Made by a program: the position numbers and the translations under genes. From NCBI RefSeq assembly GCF_013373065.1, contig NZ_JABXIN010000018.1, forward strand, positions 80,118 through 144,117: DNA of 64,000 nucleotides, given 5' to 3'. Position 1 is the first letter of the stretch. Every line of letters starts with the position of its first letter. Below, piece after piece: positions 51,212-58,728 of this stretch. A model generated the notes under the pieces. The model had not been told where the DNA came from, made no database searches, and was given only the letters and a program-made list of their open reading frames with translations. This DNA is from Algoriphagus sp. (GTDB lineage Bacteria; Bacteroidota; Bacteroidia; Cytophagales; Cyclobacteriaceae).

Positions 51212-51889
51212 CTAAAACCGGATCAAAATATCCTCAAGATCTTTTCGCTTGATATTTGGAACATAGGTTTCTTCTTTTGGGTAGCCCACTGGAAGCAATA
51301 AATAAGGTTTTTCATGTTTGGGACGACCCAAAATTTCACTGAGGAAGTTCATGGGGCTTGGGGTATGGGTCACCGTGACTAATCCCGCCTGGTGAATAGC
51401 TGCAATTAAAAAACCACAGGCTATCCCTACCGATTCATTGACATAGTAATGTTGGATTTTTTCATCATTTTCCATTCCATAGGACTGTTTGAAAACCACG
51501 ATGAGATAGGGGGCTTCTTCCAAAAAAGGTTTTTCCCAATTGGTTCCGAGTGGTTTTAGATCATTTTTCCAGGTTTCAGACATTCTGGAGCTGTAGCTGA
51601 TGCGTTCCTCTTCTTCAGCTGCCAACCGAATCTTTCTTTTGATTTGCGAGTCAGAAATTAAGCAGAAGGTCCAAGGTTGTTTATGTGCTCCAGAAGGTGC
51701 CGTTCCCGCAGTTCGGATGATATTTTCTAAAACAGTAATTGGAATAGGCCGTGAATCAAATTCTCGAATTGTTCGCCGCTTGCTCATCGAATGGTAGAAA
51801 TCTTCGGAGCGACTAATTACTTCCTGTTCCGGAATTTCTTGATAGGGAAATCGTATGTGCTCAAATCCCCCAATTTGTTTCTTTTCCAT
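51212..51889 (-). CDS. Nitroreductase-family flavoprotein (iodotyrosine-deiodinase-like)
   Basis: A 225-residue FMN-dependent nitroreductase. Seen: the N-terminal FMN phosphate loop SKRRTIREFDSRPIP (about residues 36-50), TAGTAPSGAHKQPWTFCLIS near residue 72, the SVGIACGFLIAAIHQAGLVT helix, and the C-terminal GRPKHEKPYLLLPVGYP motif. Several residues match the bacterial iodotyrosine-deiodinase-like group. The substrate is unknown. Its start is 2 bp from the terminator at 51891-51922, which belongs to the upstream lipoprotein gene, so it must be driven by a promoter inside or very close to that terminator, or by readthrough. Confidence 0.87.
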   Translation of the reverse strand: MEKKQIGGFEHIRFPYQEIPEQEVISRSEDFYHSMSKRRTIREFDSRPIPITVLENIIRTAGTAPSGAHKQPWTFCLISDSQIKRKIRLAAEEEERISYSSRMSETWKNDLKPLGTNWEKPFLEEAPYLIVVFKQSYGMENDEKIQHYYVNESVGIACGFLIAAIHQAGLVTVTHTPSPMNFLSEILGRPKHEKPYLLLPVGYPKEETYVPNIKRKDLEDILIRF

Positions 51890-51890
51890 A

Positions 51891-51922
51891 AAAAAAGGGC
51901 TATCCTCGAAGATAGCCCTTTC
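51891..51922 (-). terminator. Intrinsic terminator directly before the nitroreductase start
   Basis: aaagggctatc and gatagcccttt form a stable stem with a T-run on the minus strand. It lies 2 bp from the ATG of the nitroreductase gene and 18 bp after the stop of the upstream lipoprotein gene, both on the minus strand. Confidence 0.9.
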
Positions 51923-51939
51923 TTTTGAATTGGTTTCGT

Positions 51940-52770
51940 CTAGTCTAGTGTGATCTGTTCGCTCCCCCCTGGATAAGACACGGTTATGGTCCGGTCACAG
52001 GATCCCTGACCATAGTCTATCGTTAGTTGGACTCCTCGATAAGAAACATCCATTATTCCAGAACTTGGAATCAAAACACCTGTTTCCACACAATCTTGGG
52101 TAACTGTAAGCGGGGAGGTAATCGTCGAACTATAGGGGAAACCCTCGCGACTCTGCCCGTTGCCAGTTCCTGTAATTGATAATTCATAGCCTTGGGCTCC
52201 TAGCTTTAAAACTCGCTCCTGAATAGTCGTAAAGGTTATGAAGGTATTATCTGGCCAGGTAACTTTTCCATTTTCTACAGTTACCTGAAGTGTTACTTGA
52301 TTATTGATGATATCAATTGCCTTATTCACTAGGGTCCGAACACCCGTGATTTGTAGACCATTGACCTCATAGCCGTCAAAAGTGGTGGTAACTGTTGCAC
52401 CTGGTAAGAGGAAATTTTGGTCATAGCTAATGTTTATTTTTCCTTTCCGAACTACTCCCGAGGGGGAGGTACAACCGTCTCCAAAGTCAATCGTGATTGT
52501 TTTTTGGGTATTGTTGATATCTACTGAGACACCTGCGCAGATTTTTTCAAAGGGATCATTTAAAACCCGACCATTGAGCCCGATGGATTGCAAAACGGTC
52601 AATGTATTGTAATCCATATCTTCAATGATTTGAGTGACTTCTAAGTCCTCTAAAATGATGGAAAGATCCGGTTCCGTTATCGTAGGATCAGAATCTTTGT
52701 CACAGGATCCTAAAAATAAGACCATAACAAGCAAGGAAAGAAATTGAAAAATCGAGGATCTAGTTTTCAT
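51940..52770 (-). CDS. Lipoprotein with paired beta-sandwich-like halves, unknown function
   Basis: A 276-residue lipoprotein: signal peptide and lipobox LFLGSC (Cys24), then an acidic linker and a beta-rich body. Two regions look alike: ITIDFGDGCTSPSGVVRKGKI (about 90-110) and the C-terminal VQLTIDYGQGSCDRTITVS (about 250-268). This pairing of IDxGxGxC motifs with cysteines suggests an internal repeat. No family or function is recognised. It is separated from the next minus-strand gene by a terminator and from the small 60-residue gene upstream by 27 bp. Confidence 0.75.
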   Translation of the reverse strand: MKTRSSIFQFLSLLVMVLFLGSCDKDSDPTITEPDLSIILEDLEVTQIIEDMDYNTLTVLQSIGLNGRVLNDPFEKICAGVSVDINNTQKTITIDFGDGCTSPSGVVRKGKINISYDQNFLLPGATVTTTFDGYEVNGLQITGVRTLVNKAIDIINNQVTLQVTVENGKVTWPDNTFITFTTIQERVLKLGAQGYELSITGTGNGQSREGFPYSSTITSPLTVTQDCVETGVLIPSSGIMDVSYRGVQLTIDYGQGSCDRTITVSYPGGSEQITLD

Positions 52771-52797
52771 GTGAAGTTGGTTTAAAAGAAATTGAAA

Positions 52798-52980
52798 TTA
52801 TCGTTTATTTTTCTGATTATCAGTATTTTGATTAGGTTTTTTTGTGCTTTTTCCCCCACATCCGATATTCCTTCCAAAGGGAATATCTTCGGGGAAAAGA
52901 CCAAGCCCCTCTGATAATTCAGGCAAATCCCAGTCCATCTTTTCCGGATCAATTGGTTTTTTAGATTTATTTTTTCCCAT
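52798..52980 (-). CDS. 60-residue lysine/proline-rich protein with an IGCGG motif
   Basis: A short basic protein starting MGKNKSKKPIDPEKMDWDLP and containing PELSEGLGLFPEDIPFGRNI followed by GCGGKS. The central block DWDLPELSEGLGLFPEDI looks conserved and I recall similar small Bacteroidota proteins of this type, but no function is known. The single cysteine in a GCGG context is reminiscent of the Cys-x2-Cys tail of the small protein at 24763-24939. The ATG lies at 52980. An alternative frame over the same bases (52782-53015) is a poorer candidate. Confidence 0.65.
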   Translation of the reverse strand: MGKNKSKKPIDPEKMDWDLPELSEGLGLFPEDIPFGRNIGCGGKSTKKPNQNTDNQKNKR

Positions 52981-53063
52981 GGATAAAAATTCTGGAATAT
53001 GTTTATAACGTTCAAACCTGCTTTAAATTTCCCGAAAGCTTATCGACAATCCTATATTTGAGG

Positions 53064-54842
53064 ATGAAAAAGAATTTTGACTTTCTGCCAATAGATCTGC
53101 CCCAAAAGCAACAAGCACTTCGAAAAACGATTGGGGTTTATTCATTGGTTCGATTAGTTCTCTTTGTATTCTTAGGCGCCTTTGTAGTATTGTTTTTTTC
53201 GGACGCTTTTTATTGGATCATTCCAGCCGGACTGTTCATATGGGCATTTGTAGGGGCTATTCAAAAGCATTTATTCCTAAAAGATCAAGGGGCCATTTTT
53301 CAAGCCTTGGATCAAATCCAAAAAGAAAGTGCCTATCGATCTAATCGAGCATTGGGACTTTTAGATTCGGGAAAAGAGTATTTAGAGAAAAACCATCCTT
53401 TTTGCAATGATTTGGACCTTTTTGGGGATCATTCACTTTTCCAACTCTTAAATCATACCCATTCCGAGGCGGCCAGAAAGAAACTGGCGGATCGATTGAA
53501 ATCGAAATTGGACCTCAAAAAGGGCTTTGAAGCACATGGAGCAATTCTTGAATTGGCTAAAAAGGAGGACTTTCTTCGCTCATTTGAGGCAATAGGTAAG
53601 GCCCTCTATGATAAAAAGGAAAGCGGTTCTGACTGGAGCGAATGGATGGGTCAATCCATTTCCTCAAAATCCTATTTAAAGCCTGTGGGTTGGATTGGTG
53701 TATTAGGAGGAACTGTGCTTGGAGTTTCTGCTTATTTAAATCTTATTCCTTCTGCCTTTTTGGGACTTTGGATAGTTCTGGGCCTTCCCTTTTTAGCATT
53801 AATTTTCAAAGAGTTGAAAGAAGCAGGAGATCGAATTCCTTCGGCTGCAGTCCTTAAAACCTATAAAAACTGGCTTTTACTCTTGGAATCACAGGAATTT
53901 GAGCATTCCATTTTAAAGAATCAAAAATCCCGTCTAAGTCTTCCTGAAGGGCCTTTGTCTTCGGAACTACTGGAAGAATTGGATAGATTGTCTTTGTGGA
54001 TTCAAAATCGCCTGAATCTTTTATACATTCCTCTGAATCTATTCTTTTGGACAGATCTGTTGATTTATTCCCGTTGGGTTCGTTGGAAAAATCAATGGGG
54101 TAAAACCATTGCTCAATTTCCCGAACAATTGGCTGAATGGGAGGTGCTTGTTTCGCTCGCTATTTTCGAAAAAGAGGAAGCTCGTCAGGCTTCTATTCGA
54201 ATTTCAGAGGAAATGAAATTGCTTGCTAAAGAAATTTCCCATCCCCTATTACAACCCCAGAAGGCCGTTCCCAATGATTTTGAAATGAATCCGGATGGGA
54301 AATTGGTCTTGCTCACGGGAGCGAATATGAGTGGTAAGACAACTTTTATGCGCTCGTTGGGGATAAACCTCGTCTTAGTCAATTTAGGATTAAGCCCCTT
54401 TGCGGATTCCATGGTGCTGGGTGATTTTCAGTTGTATACCAGCATGCGAAATGCAGATAATTTGGGGGAAAGTATCAGTTCCTTTTATGCAGAATTAAGT
54501 CGAATCAAAGGATTGATTGACCGATTGGAATCCGGGGAGCGGATATTTTTTCTTTTGGATGAAATTCTAAAAGGAACTAATACCGAGGATAGGATCGCTG
54601 GAAGTGAGGCGCTGATCCGTCAACTGGAATCCCGTCAGTTTTTAGGAATTATCAGTACGCATGATATCGAACTAAGTCGCCTAGAGGGAAGTATTTCATA
54701 TGTCAGGAATTACAGTTTTCACTCAGAGGTGAAAGCAGATACTATTGATTTTGATTACCGTATTAAACGGGGACCTTGCCCTAGTTTTAATGCACATAAA
54801 TTGATGGAATTGATGGGAATTCGGTTTGATTCGGAATCCTGA
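53064..54842 (+). CDS. Membrane-associated MutS-like ATPase
   Basis: A 592-residue protein with the C-terminal ATPase of the MutS superfamily: Walker A GANMSGKTT (residues 419-427), FFLLDEILKGTNTEDR as Walker B and signature, and HDIELSRLEG. The N-terminal mismatch-recognition domains of MutS are absent. Instead there are two hydrophobic stretches near residues 30-70 (VLFVFLGAFVVLFFSDAFYW region) and two more near 210-255 (GWIGVLGGTVLGVSAYLNLI region), suggesting a membrane location. Unlike MutS2, no Smr domain follows. The function is unknown; a role in mismatch repair should not be assumed. The ATG at 53064 is preferred over the TTG two codons before. Confidence 0.82.
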   Translation: MKKNFDFLPIDLPQKQQALRKTIGVYSLVRLVLFVFLGAFVVLFFSDAFYWIIPAGLFIWAFVGAIQKHLFLKDQGAIFQALDQIQKESAYRSNRALGLLDSGKEYLEKNHPFCNDLDLFGDHSLFQLLNHTHSEAARKKLADRLKSKLDLKKGFEAHGAILELAKKEDFLRSFEAIGKALYDKKESGSDWSEWMGQSISSKSYLKPVGWIGVLGGTVLGVSAYLNLIPSAFLGLWIVLGLPFLALIFKELKEAGDRIPSAAVLKTYKNWLLLLESQEFEHSILKNQKSRLSLPEGPLSSELLEELDRLSLWIQNRLNLLYIPLNLFFWTDLLIYSRWVRWKNQWGKTIAQFPEQLAEWEVLVSLAIFEKEEARQASIRISEEMKLLAKEISHPLLQPQKAVPNDFEMNPDGKLVLLTGANMSGKTTFMRSLGINLVLVNLGLSPFADSMVLGDFQLYTSMRNADNLGESISSFYAELSRIKGLIDRLESGERIFFLLDEILKGTNTEDRIAGSEALIRQLESRQFLGIISTHDIELSRLEGSISYVRNYSFHSEVKADTIDFDYRIKRGPCPSFNAHKLMELMGIRFDSES

Positions 54843-54865
54843 TTTTTCCTTCGGGTTGAAAGGTG

Positions 54866-54873
54866 TATTTTTG
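54866..54873 (+). promoter_or_regulatory. TAnnTTTG box upstream of purK
   Basis: TATTTTTG lies 15 bp before the purK ATG and matches the Bacteroidota -7 consensus; no clean TTG -33 box is found. Confidence 0.3.
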
Positions 54874-54887
54874 AGGACGAAAAGATC

Positions 54888-56021
54888 ATGAGCCAAAAAA
54901 ATCAAATTCTCGGGGTCCTCGGTGGAGGGCAGTTGGGTCGGATGCTGATTCAGTCCGCCATCAATTACAATCAAGACATTCATATTCTCGATCCGGATCC
55001 TAATGCACCCTGCAAGGATCTGGCGCAGCGATTCGTGAATGGATCATTACGGGATTTTGATACAGTTTACCAATTTGGGCAAAGCTGTGATGTCATTACG
55101 ATTGAGATAGAAAATGTTAATACGGAGGCGCTGCAAAAGCTTCAACAAGAGGGGAAGCGCGTTTTTCCACAACCGGAAATCATTCGTTTGATCCAAGATA
55201 AGCGAGCGCAAAAGCAATTTTATCAACAGCACGGAATTCCAACAGCTGATTTTATTCTTACTGCAAACCGGGAAGAGGTAATCCATAACCGGGATTTTTT
55301 ACCAGCTGTCAATAAGCTGGGAAAGGAAGGGTATGATGGTAGAGGCGTTCAGATTTTGCGTAATGAGGAAGATTTAAATCAAGCGTTCGACGCACCGGGT
55401 TTGCTTGAGAAATTGATTGATTTTGACAAGGAGATTGCGGTAACGACAGCGCGAAATTCAAAAGGGGATTTGGTTGCATATCCTGCGGTGGAATGTGCTT
55501 TTCATCCAACAGCCAACTTGGTAGAGTTTCTATTTGCACCTGCTACTATTTCACCTGAAATCGAAAAGAAAGCACAGGAGATTGCCCGGGAGGTAATTTT
55601 GAAGCTGGATATGGTAGGGATTTTGGCTGTAGAGATGTTTGTGACAAAGGATGGTGAAGTTTTGGTAAATGAAATCGCTCCGAGACCTCATAACAGTGGG
55701 CACCATACCATTGAAGCGAACAATACGAGCCAGTTTGAACAACATCTCCGATCGGTAATGAATTGGCCGCTTGGCGATACTGGCCTCCGCTGTCCTGCAG
55801 CTATGATCAATTTGCTAGGTGAGGAAGGCTATCAGGGAGAAGCTTATGTGGAGGGAATGGAAGAAGCTATTTCGGAAAAAGGAGTCTATATTCATCTCTA
55901 TGGCAAAAAATTGACCAAGCCTTTTCGAAAAATGGGTCACGTAACTATACTCGATGAAAATATTGATCAATTAAAGCAGCGGGCCCATTACATTAAAAAC
56001 CTAATCAAAATAAAAGCATGA
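54888..56021 (+). CDS. purK: N5-carboxyaminoimidazole ribonucleotide synthase
   Basis: A 377-residue ATP-grasp enzyme, PurK, that carboxylates aminoimidazole ribonucleotide using ATP and bicarbonate in purine synthesis. Seen: the N-terminal GVLGGGQLGRMLIQSAIN, DVITIEIENVNTEAL, the ATP-grasp loop NKLGKEGYDGRGVQIL, and NEIAPRPHNSGHHTIEANNT with FEQHLRS near residues 264-290. Length is typical. The next gene, purE, overlaps the stop by 4 bp (ATGA), the classical coupling of the two enzymes of this step. No other pur genes lie in the window. Confidence 0.97.
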   Translation: MSQKNQILGVLGGGQLGRMLIQSAINYNQDIHILDPDPNAPCKDLAQRFVNGSLRDFDTVYQFGQSCDVITIEIENVNTEALQKLQQEGKRVFPQPEIIRLIQDKRAQKQFYQQHGIPTADFILTANREEVIHNRDFLPAVNKLGKEGYDGRGVQILRNEEDLNQAFDAPGLLEKLIDFDKEIAVTTARNSKGDLVAYPAVECAFHPTANLVEFLFAPATISPEIEKKAQEIAREVILKLDMVGILAVEMFVTKDGEVLVNEIAPRPHNSGHHTIEANNTSQFEQHLRSVMNWPLGDTGLRCPAAMINLLGEEGYQGEAYVEGMEEAISEKGVYIHLYGKKLTKPFRKMGHVTILDENIDQLKQRAHYIKNLIKIKA

Positions 56022-56533
56022 ATCCACAGGTAGGAATTATCATGGGAAGTCAGTCCGATCTTCCGGTTATGGCAGAAGCCGCACAAATGTTGGAAGAATT
56101 GGGGGTTTCCTATGAATTGACGGTTGTTTCTGCGCATCGGACACCTGACCGGATGGTTGACTATGCCCGATCTGCCCGAGAGCGGGGCTTGAAAGTCATT
56201 ATTGCTGGAGCAGGTGGCGCTGCCCATCTTCCCGGGATGGTCGCTTCTATGACGAGTTTACCGGTGATAGGTGTTCCTGTGAAAAGCTCCAATTCCATTG
56301 ATGGCTGGGATAGTATTCTTTCGATTTTGCAAATGCCTGGGGGTATTCCTGTCGCGACCGTTGCCTTGAATGGAGCCAAGAATGCAGGGATTTTGGCAGC
56401 TTCTATGGTCGGTGCCTTCGATGAGCAGGTTGGGAAAAATATGGACGCTTATAAAAAAGGACTTCAGGAAAAAGTTGAGAAATCCGCTGAAGAAATTGAG
56501 TTGAAGGGCTGGAAGACGATTTTGAAAAAATAG
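56018..56533 (+). CDS. purE: N5-carboxyaminoimidazole ribonucleotide mutase
   Basis: A 171-residue class I PurE that moves the carboxyl group from N5-CAIR to give CAIR. Seen: GIIMGSQSDLPVMAEAAQML (residues 6-25), VSAHRTPDRMVDYARSA, IIAGAGGAAHLPGMVASMT (substrate and phosphate loops), LPVIGVPVKSS, and LQMPGGIPVATVALNGAKNA. Coupled to purK by a 4-bp overlap, so the two proteins are made together and the unstable intermediate can be passed on. A 51-residue gene follows 30 bp after the stop. Confidence 0.97.
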   Translation: MNPQVGIIMGSQSDLPVMAEAAQMLEELGVSYELTVVSAHRTPDRMVDYARSARERGLKVIIAGAGGAAHLPGMVASMTSLPVIGVPVKSSNSIDGWDSILSILQMPGGIPVATVALNGAKNAGILAASMVGAFDEQVGKNMDAYKKGLQEKVEKSAEEIELKGWKTILKK

Positions 56534-56563
56534 AATCTCTAAACCTGTAAAGACTTTTTAGCA

Positions 56564-56719
56564 ATGGATTGGAGGCGAATTATCCGATTTAAAGTAGGAG
56601 GGGAATTGTGGGAAGTACCTTTGTATATTTTAGTATTGATGGTACTAATCACCCTTTTTTTAATGGCTGGAGGAGCCTATTTAGGATTTCAGTTTGGTAC
56701 CAATCAAGTCAATCCGTAA
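56564..56719 (+). CDS. 51-residue membrane microprotein downstream of purE
   Basis: ATG at 56564, TAA at 56717-56719. The protein starts MDWRRIIRFKVGGELWEVPL, a basic amphipathic head, then has one hydrophobic helix (about residues 20-45, YILVLMVLITLFLMAGGAYL) and a polar tail (TNQVNP). It lies 30 bp after purE on the same strand and its 3' end overlaps the convergent hypothetical gene by 11 bp. The charged head plus single helix looks coding rather than random, but no family is recognised. It may be co-transcribed with purKE. Confidence 0.55.
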   Translation: MDWRRIIRFKVGGELWEVPLYILVLMVLITLFLMAGGAYLGFQFGTNQVNP

Positions 56720-57170
56720 AAATCCCCCAACCATCATCAAACTTTTGATTGGGGTCGAATCCCCTGACCCATTCGATGAATAGCTTTCGATATTCTTCAA
56801 TGGCCGTTCGGAGCAACTCCAAGTGTTCCTCAGCATGGGTCTCTTCCATCGCCAATTGATAGGTCATGGAATTCAGGCTTTTGGCATGAATTTTCATCAA
56901 GACAGCCTTTTCCATTTTTATGACATAGTCAGGAACAGATTCTGCACCGGCGAACTTGGCGCTCATCACCATCGCATCTTCCATCATGATGCCGCCGTAT
57001 AATTCCTTCCTAGCCTCATCCAAGCTCCCAACCAAGGCGCGGGTTAGTCCCACGATTTCCTTGGCTTTTTTCATTAAAGGGTGCTTGTAAATCTTATCCT
57101 GTTCTTTTTGAAAGTCAAAGTCTCCGTCATCTTCAAAATCCGGATCTTCATCCTCAAAATCATCCCACAT
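56709..57170 (-). CDS. Conserved hypothetical acidic protein
   Basis: A 153-residue soluble protein with a very acidic N-terminus (DDFEDEDPDFEDDGDFDF) followed by helical segments (KEIVGLTRALVGSLDEARKE and METHAEEHLELLRTAIEEYR-like repeats of helical pattern). No catalytic motif is seen. Its 3' end overlaps the membrane microprotein gene. The DUF3127 gene lies 24 bp upstream on the same strand, so they are probably one transcript. I do not recognise a named family and cannot assign a role. Confidence 0.75.
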   Translation of the reverse strand: MWDDFEDEDPDFEDDGDFDFQKEQDKIYKHPLMKKAKEIVGLTRALVGSLDEARKELYGGIMMEDAMVMSAKFAGAESVPDYVIKMEKAVLMKIHAKSLNSMTYQLAMEETHAEEHLELLRTAIEEYRKLFIEWVRGFDPNQKFDDGWGIFTD

Positions 57171-57194
57171 AGTAGAAAAAATGCTTGTGTGTGT

Positions 57195-57548
57195 TTAAAA
57201 AGGTAATTGATCTTCTTCGTCAGCGTGAAAGGTATCTACATCCAAAGGACCATTTTCAAAAGTTGGTGTACTACTAGCTTCAGATCCTTTATCTACCCGA
57301 TAGGCTTTGATATCTGTGTACCAGCGACCATTATATTCCCGGCTTTCCACATCCACACTCAACTTTACTTCTTCTCCAACTGCAATAGGAAATTGATCGA
57401 TTTTGTCTCCCCAAAGTGCTACACAGACCTTTTTGGGATAGTTCCCCGGTGTTTCAATGATAAATTCCTGCTTGCGCCAGTTATTGCCTGATTTTGAGTT
57501 TCCACTTACCTCTTGTAATTTCTGAATTACTTTTCCGCTCAATTCCAT
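57195..57548 (-). CDS. DUF3127 protein (OB-fold-like, possibly ssDNA-binding)
   Basis: A 117-residue protein of the DUF3127 family found in Bacteroidota. The core is MELSGKVIQKLQEVSGNSKS, KQEFIIETPGNYPKKVCVALWG, and VGEEVKLSVDVESREYNGRWYT followed by DIKAYRV, an OB-fold-like strand pattern recalling single-strand binding proteins, with an acidic C-terminal tail (DEEDQLPF) like that of SSB. The tail similarity to SSB is suggestive but unproven. It is the first gene of a two-gene minus-strand unit with the acidic hypothetical gene. Confidence 0.85.
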   Translation of the reverse strand: MELSGKVIQKLQEVSGNSKSGNNWRKQEFIIETPGNYPKKVCVALWGDKIDQFPIAVGEEVKLSVDVESREYNGRWYTDIKAYRVDKGSEASSTPTFENGPLDVDTFHADEEDQLPF

Positions 57549-57881
57549 AATGCTTGTCTTGTTTTAAAATTCGAAGTTAAGGAATGCCTCTTGAAAGACC
57601 TCAGACAAAAAGTAGAATTCCCATTAAAATAGGAGTTGAATTTTCTTTTTTTGGCACTTTTATTGAAGAATAATGGCTCCTCATCCTATTGTGTTTTGGC
57701 TGTATTTTCAAGTTTAGGCTATTTTTTTGGCCAAATTTGAAAATCTGCAAAAATCCAAGCTTGAGTTTGTAAGGAATACCTGAAAGGTTTACTTTTAGAG
57801 CCCGTTTATAATAAAATTCTAAAATCTCGATAACCCCTATACTATGGCTTAGACTTTTACGTTGTTGATAAACTATAAACA
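57549..57881. other. 333-bp gap upstream of the ECF sigma factor gene
   Basis: No gene is supported. It contains TGGCAC at 57652-57657 followed five bases later by TTGA (57663-57666), one base off the sigma-54 TGGCAC-N5-TTGC pattern, which may be chance. Otherwise it is AT-rich with T-runs and probably holds the promoters of the flanking genes. Confidence 0.4.
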
Positions 57882-58484
57882 ATGAATAAGCGAATAGGAC
57901 CACGAGATGCTGAGCTCATCGCTCAGTACAGAAATGGCAATGAAGCCGCATTTGATCTACTTGTAGATCGATACAAGACAAAAGTTTATACCACCATATT
58001 GTTGATTGTCAAGGATCAGGATTTGGCAGAAGACCTTCTTCAGGATGTCTTCGTGAAAGTCGTCAATACCCTGAATTCGGATAAATACAACGAGGAGGGA
58101 AAGTTTCAGCCTTGGATTATGCGGATTGCTCATAATTTGGCAGTAGATCATTTTCGGAAAGCAAGGCGTTATCCTGTCATTGTGATGGAGGATGGGTCTA
58201 GTCTTTTCAATTCCCTGAGGTTTGCAGAAGGGAATGCCGAGGATGAACAAGTCAAGGAAGAGGAAATCGCCATGGTTCGTAGACTGATTGATGAATTGCC
58301 GGAGGCTCAAAAGGAAGTCTTGATAATGAGACATTACATGGATATGAGTTTCCAGGAAATTGCTGATAAAACCGGTGTCAGTATTAATACCGCTTTGGGA
58401 AGAATGCGCTATGCACTGATTCACTTACGAAAAATGATGAAACAACTAAATTTTGCCTATGATAAAACCATTTACCCCAAATGA
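57882..58484 (+). CDS. ECF-type RNA polymerase sigma factor
   Basis: A 198-residue extracytoplasmic-function sigma factor. Region 2 (about residues 16-90) is seen as NEAAFDLLVDRYKTKVYTTI and DLAEDLLQDVFVKVVNTL, with WIMRIAHNLAVDHFRKARR for -10 melting. Region 4 (about 139-186) contains LPEAQKEVLIMRHYMDMSFQ and EIADKTGVSINTALGRMRYA, the -35 helix-turn-helix. No transmembrane anti-sigma gene follows; instead a 77-residue small protein overlaps its 3' end by 26 bp and may be the regulator. Target genes are unknown. Confidence 0.92.
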   Translation: MNKRIGPRDAELIAQYRNGNEAAFDLLVDRYKTKVYTTILLIVKDQDLAEDLLQDVFVKVVNTLNSDKYNEEGKFQPWIMRIAHNLAVDHFRKARRYPVIVMEDGSSLFNSLRFAEGNAEDEQVKEEEIAMVRRLIDELPEAQKEVLIMRHYMDMSFQEIADKTGVSINTALGRMRYALIHLRKMMKQLNFAYDKTIYPK

Positions 58485-58692
58485 CCTGATTAGATATATC
58501 TATCAGGAAATGCCGGAGGTAGAACAAGAACTCTTAATGCAGGCCTTGCACGATGATGAGCATCTGATGCAAGAATATTTGGAAATGCTGAGCACTATAG
58601 AGCAACTGGACCAAATCCAATTTCTACCTTCCGAAAAAGTAGTAAAGGCGATCAAATCGAAAGCCAAGTCTACGGGACTTCAAAAAGTCTAA
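58459..58692 (+). CDS. Small acidic helical protein overlapping the sigma factor gene
   Basis: A 77-residue protein with a helical, acidic sequence (MIKPFTPNDLIRYIYQEMPE, VEQELLMQALHDDEHLMQEY, STIEQLDQIQFLPSEKVVKA) and no membrane segment. It overlaps the 3' end of the ECF sigma gene by 26 bp in another frame, so translation is coupled. The setting and size suggest a soluble regulator of the sigma factor, such as an anti-sigma partner, but no known motif (ZAS zinc finger) is present. The ATG at 58459 is used; a TTG two codons earlier is also in frame. A terminator follows. Confidence 0.7.
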   Translation: MIKPFTPNDLIRYIYQEMPEVEQELLMQALHDDEHLMQEYLEMLSTIEQLDQIQFLPSEKVVKAIKSKAKSTGLQKV

Positions 58693-58701
58693 CGAACTGG
58701 T

Positions 58702-58728
58702 ACCCTGTCTTCTCGACAGGGTTTTTTT
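58702..58728 (+). terminator. Intrinsic terminator after the sigma-factor pair
   Basis: accctgtc and gacagggt form an 8-bp stem with a 5-nt loop, followed by seven T. Confidence 0.93.

Noticed and set aside
52782..53015. 77-codon minus-strand frame overlapping the 60-residue small protein
   Set aside because: It is the alternative reading of the same bases; the other frame has the conserved-looking acidic core and a better start.
53053..53060. TATATTTG promoter-like box before the MutS-like gene
   Set aside because: It is only 3 bp before the start codon, so transcription from it would begin inside the coding region.
57601..57903. 100-codon minus-strand frame overlapping the start of the ECF sigma gene
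   Set aside because: It covers the T-rich promoter region and the beginning of a real gene on the other strand; composition is not coding.
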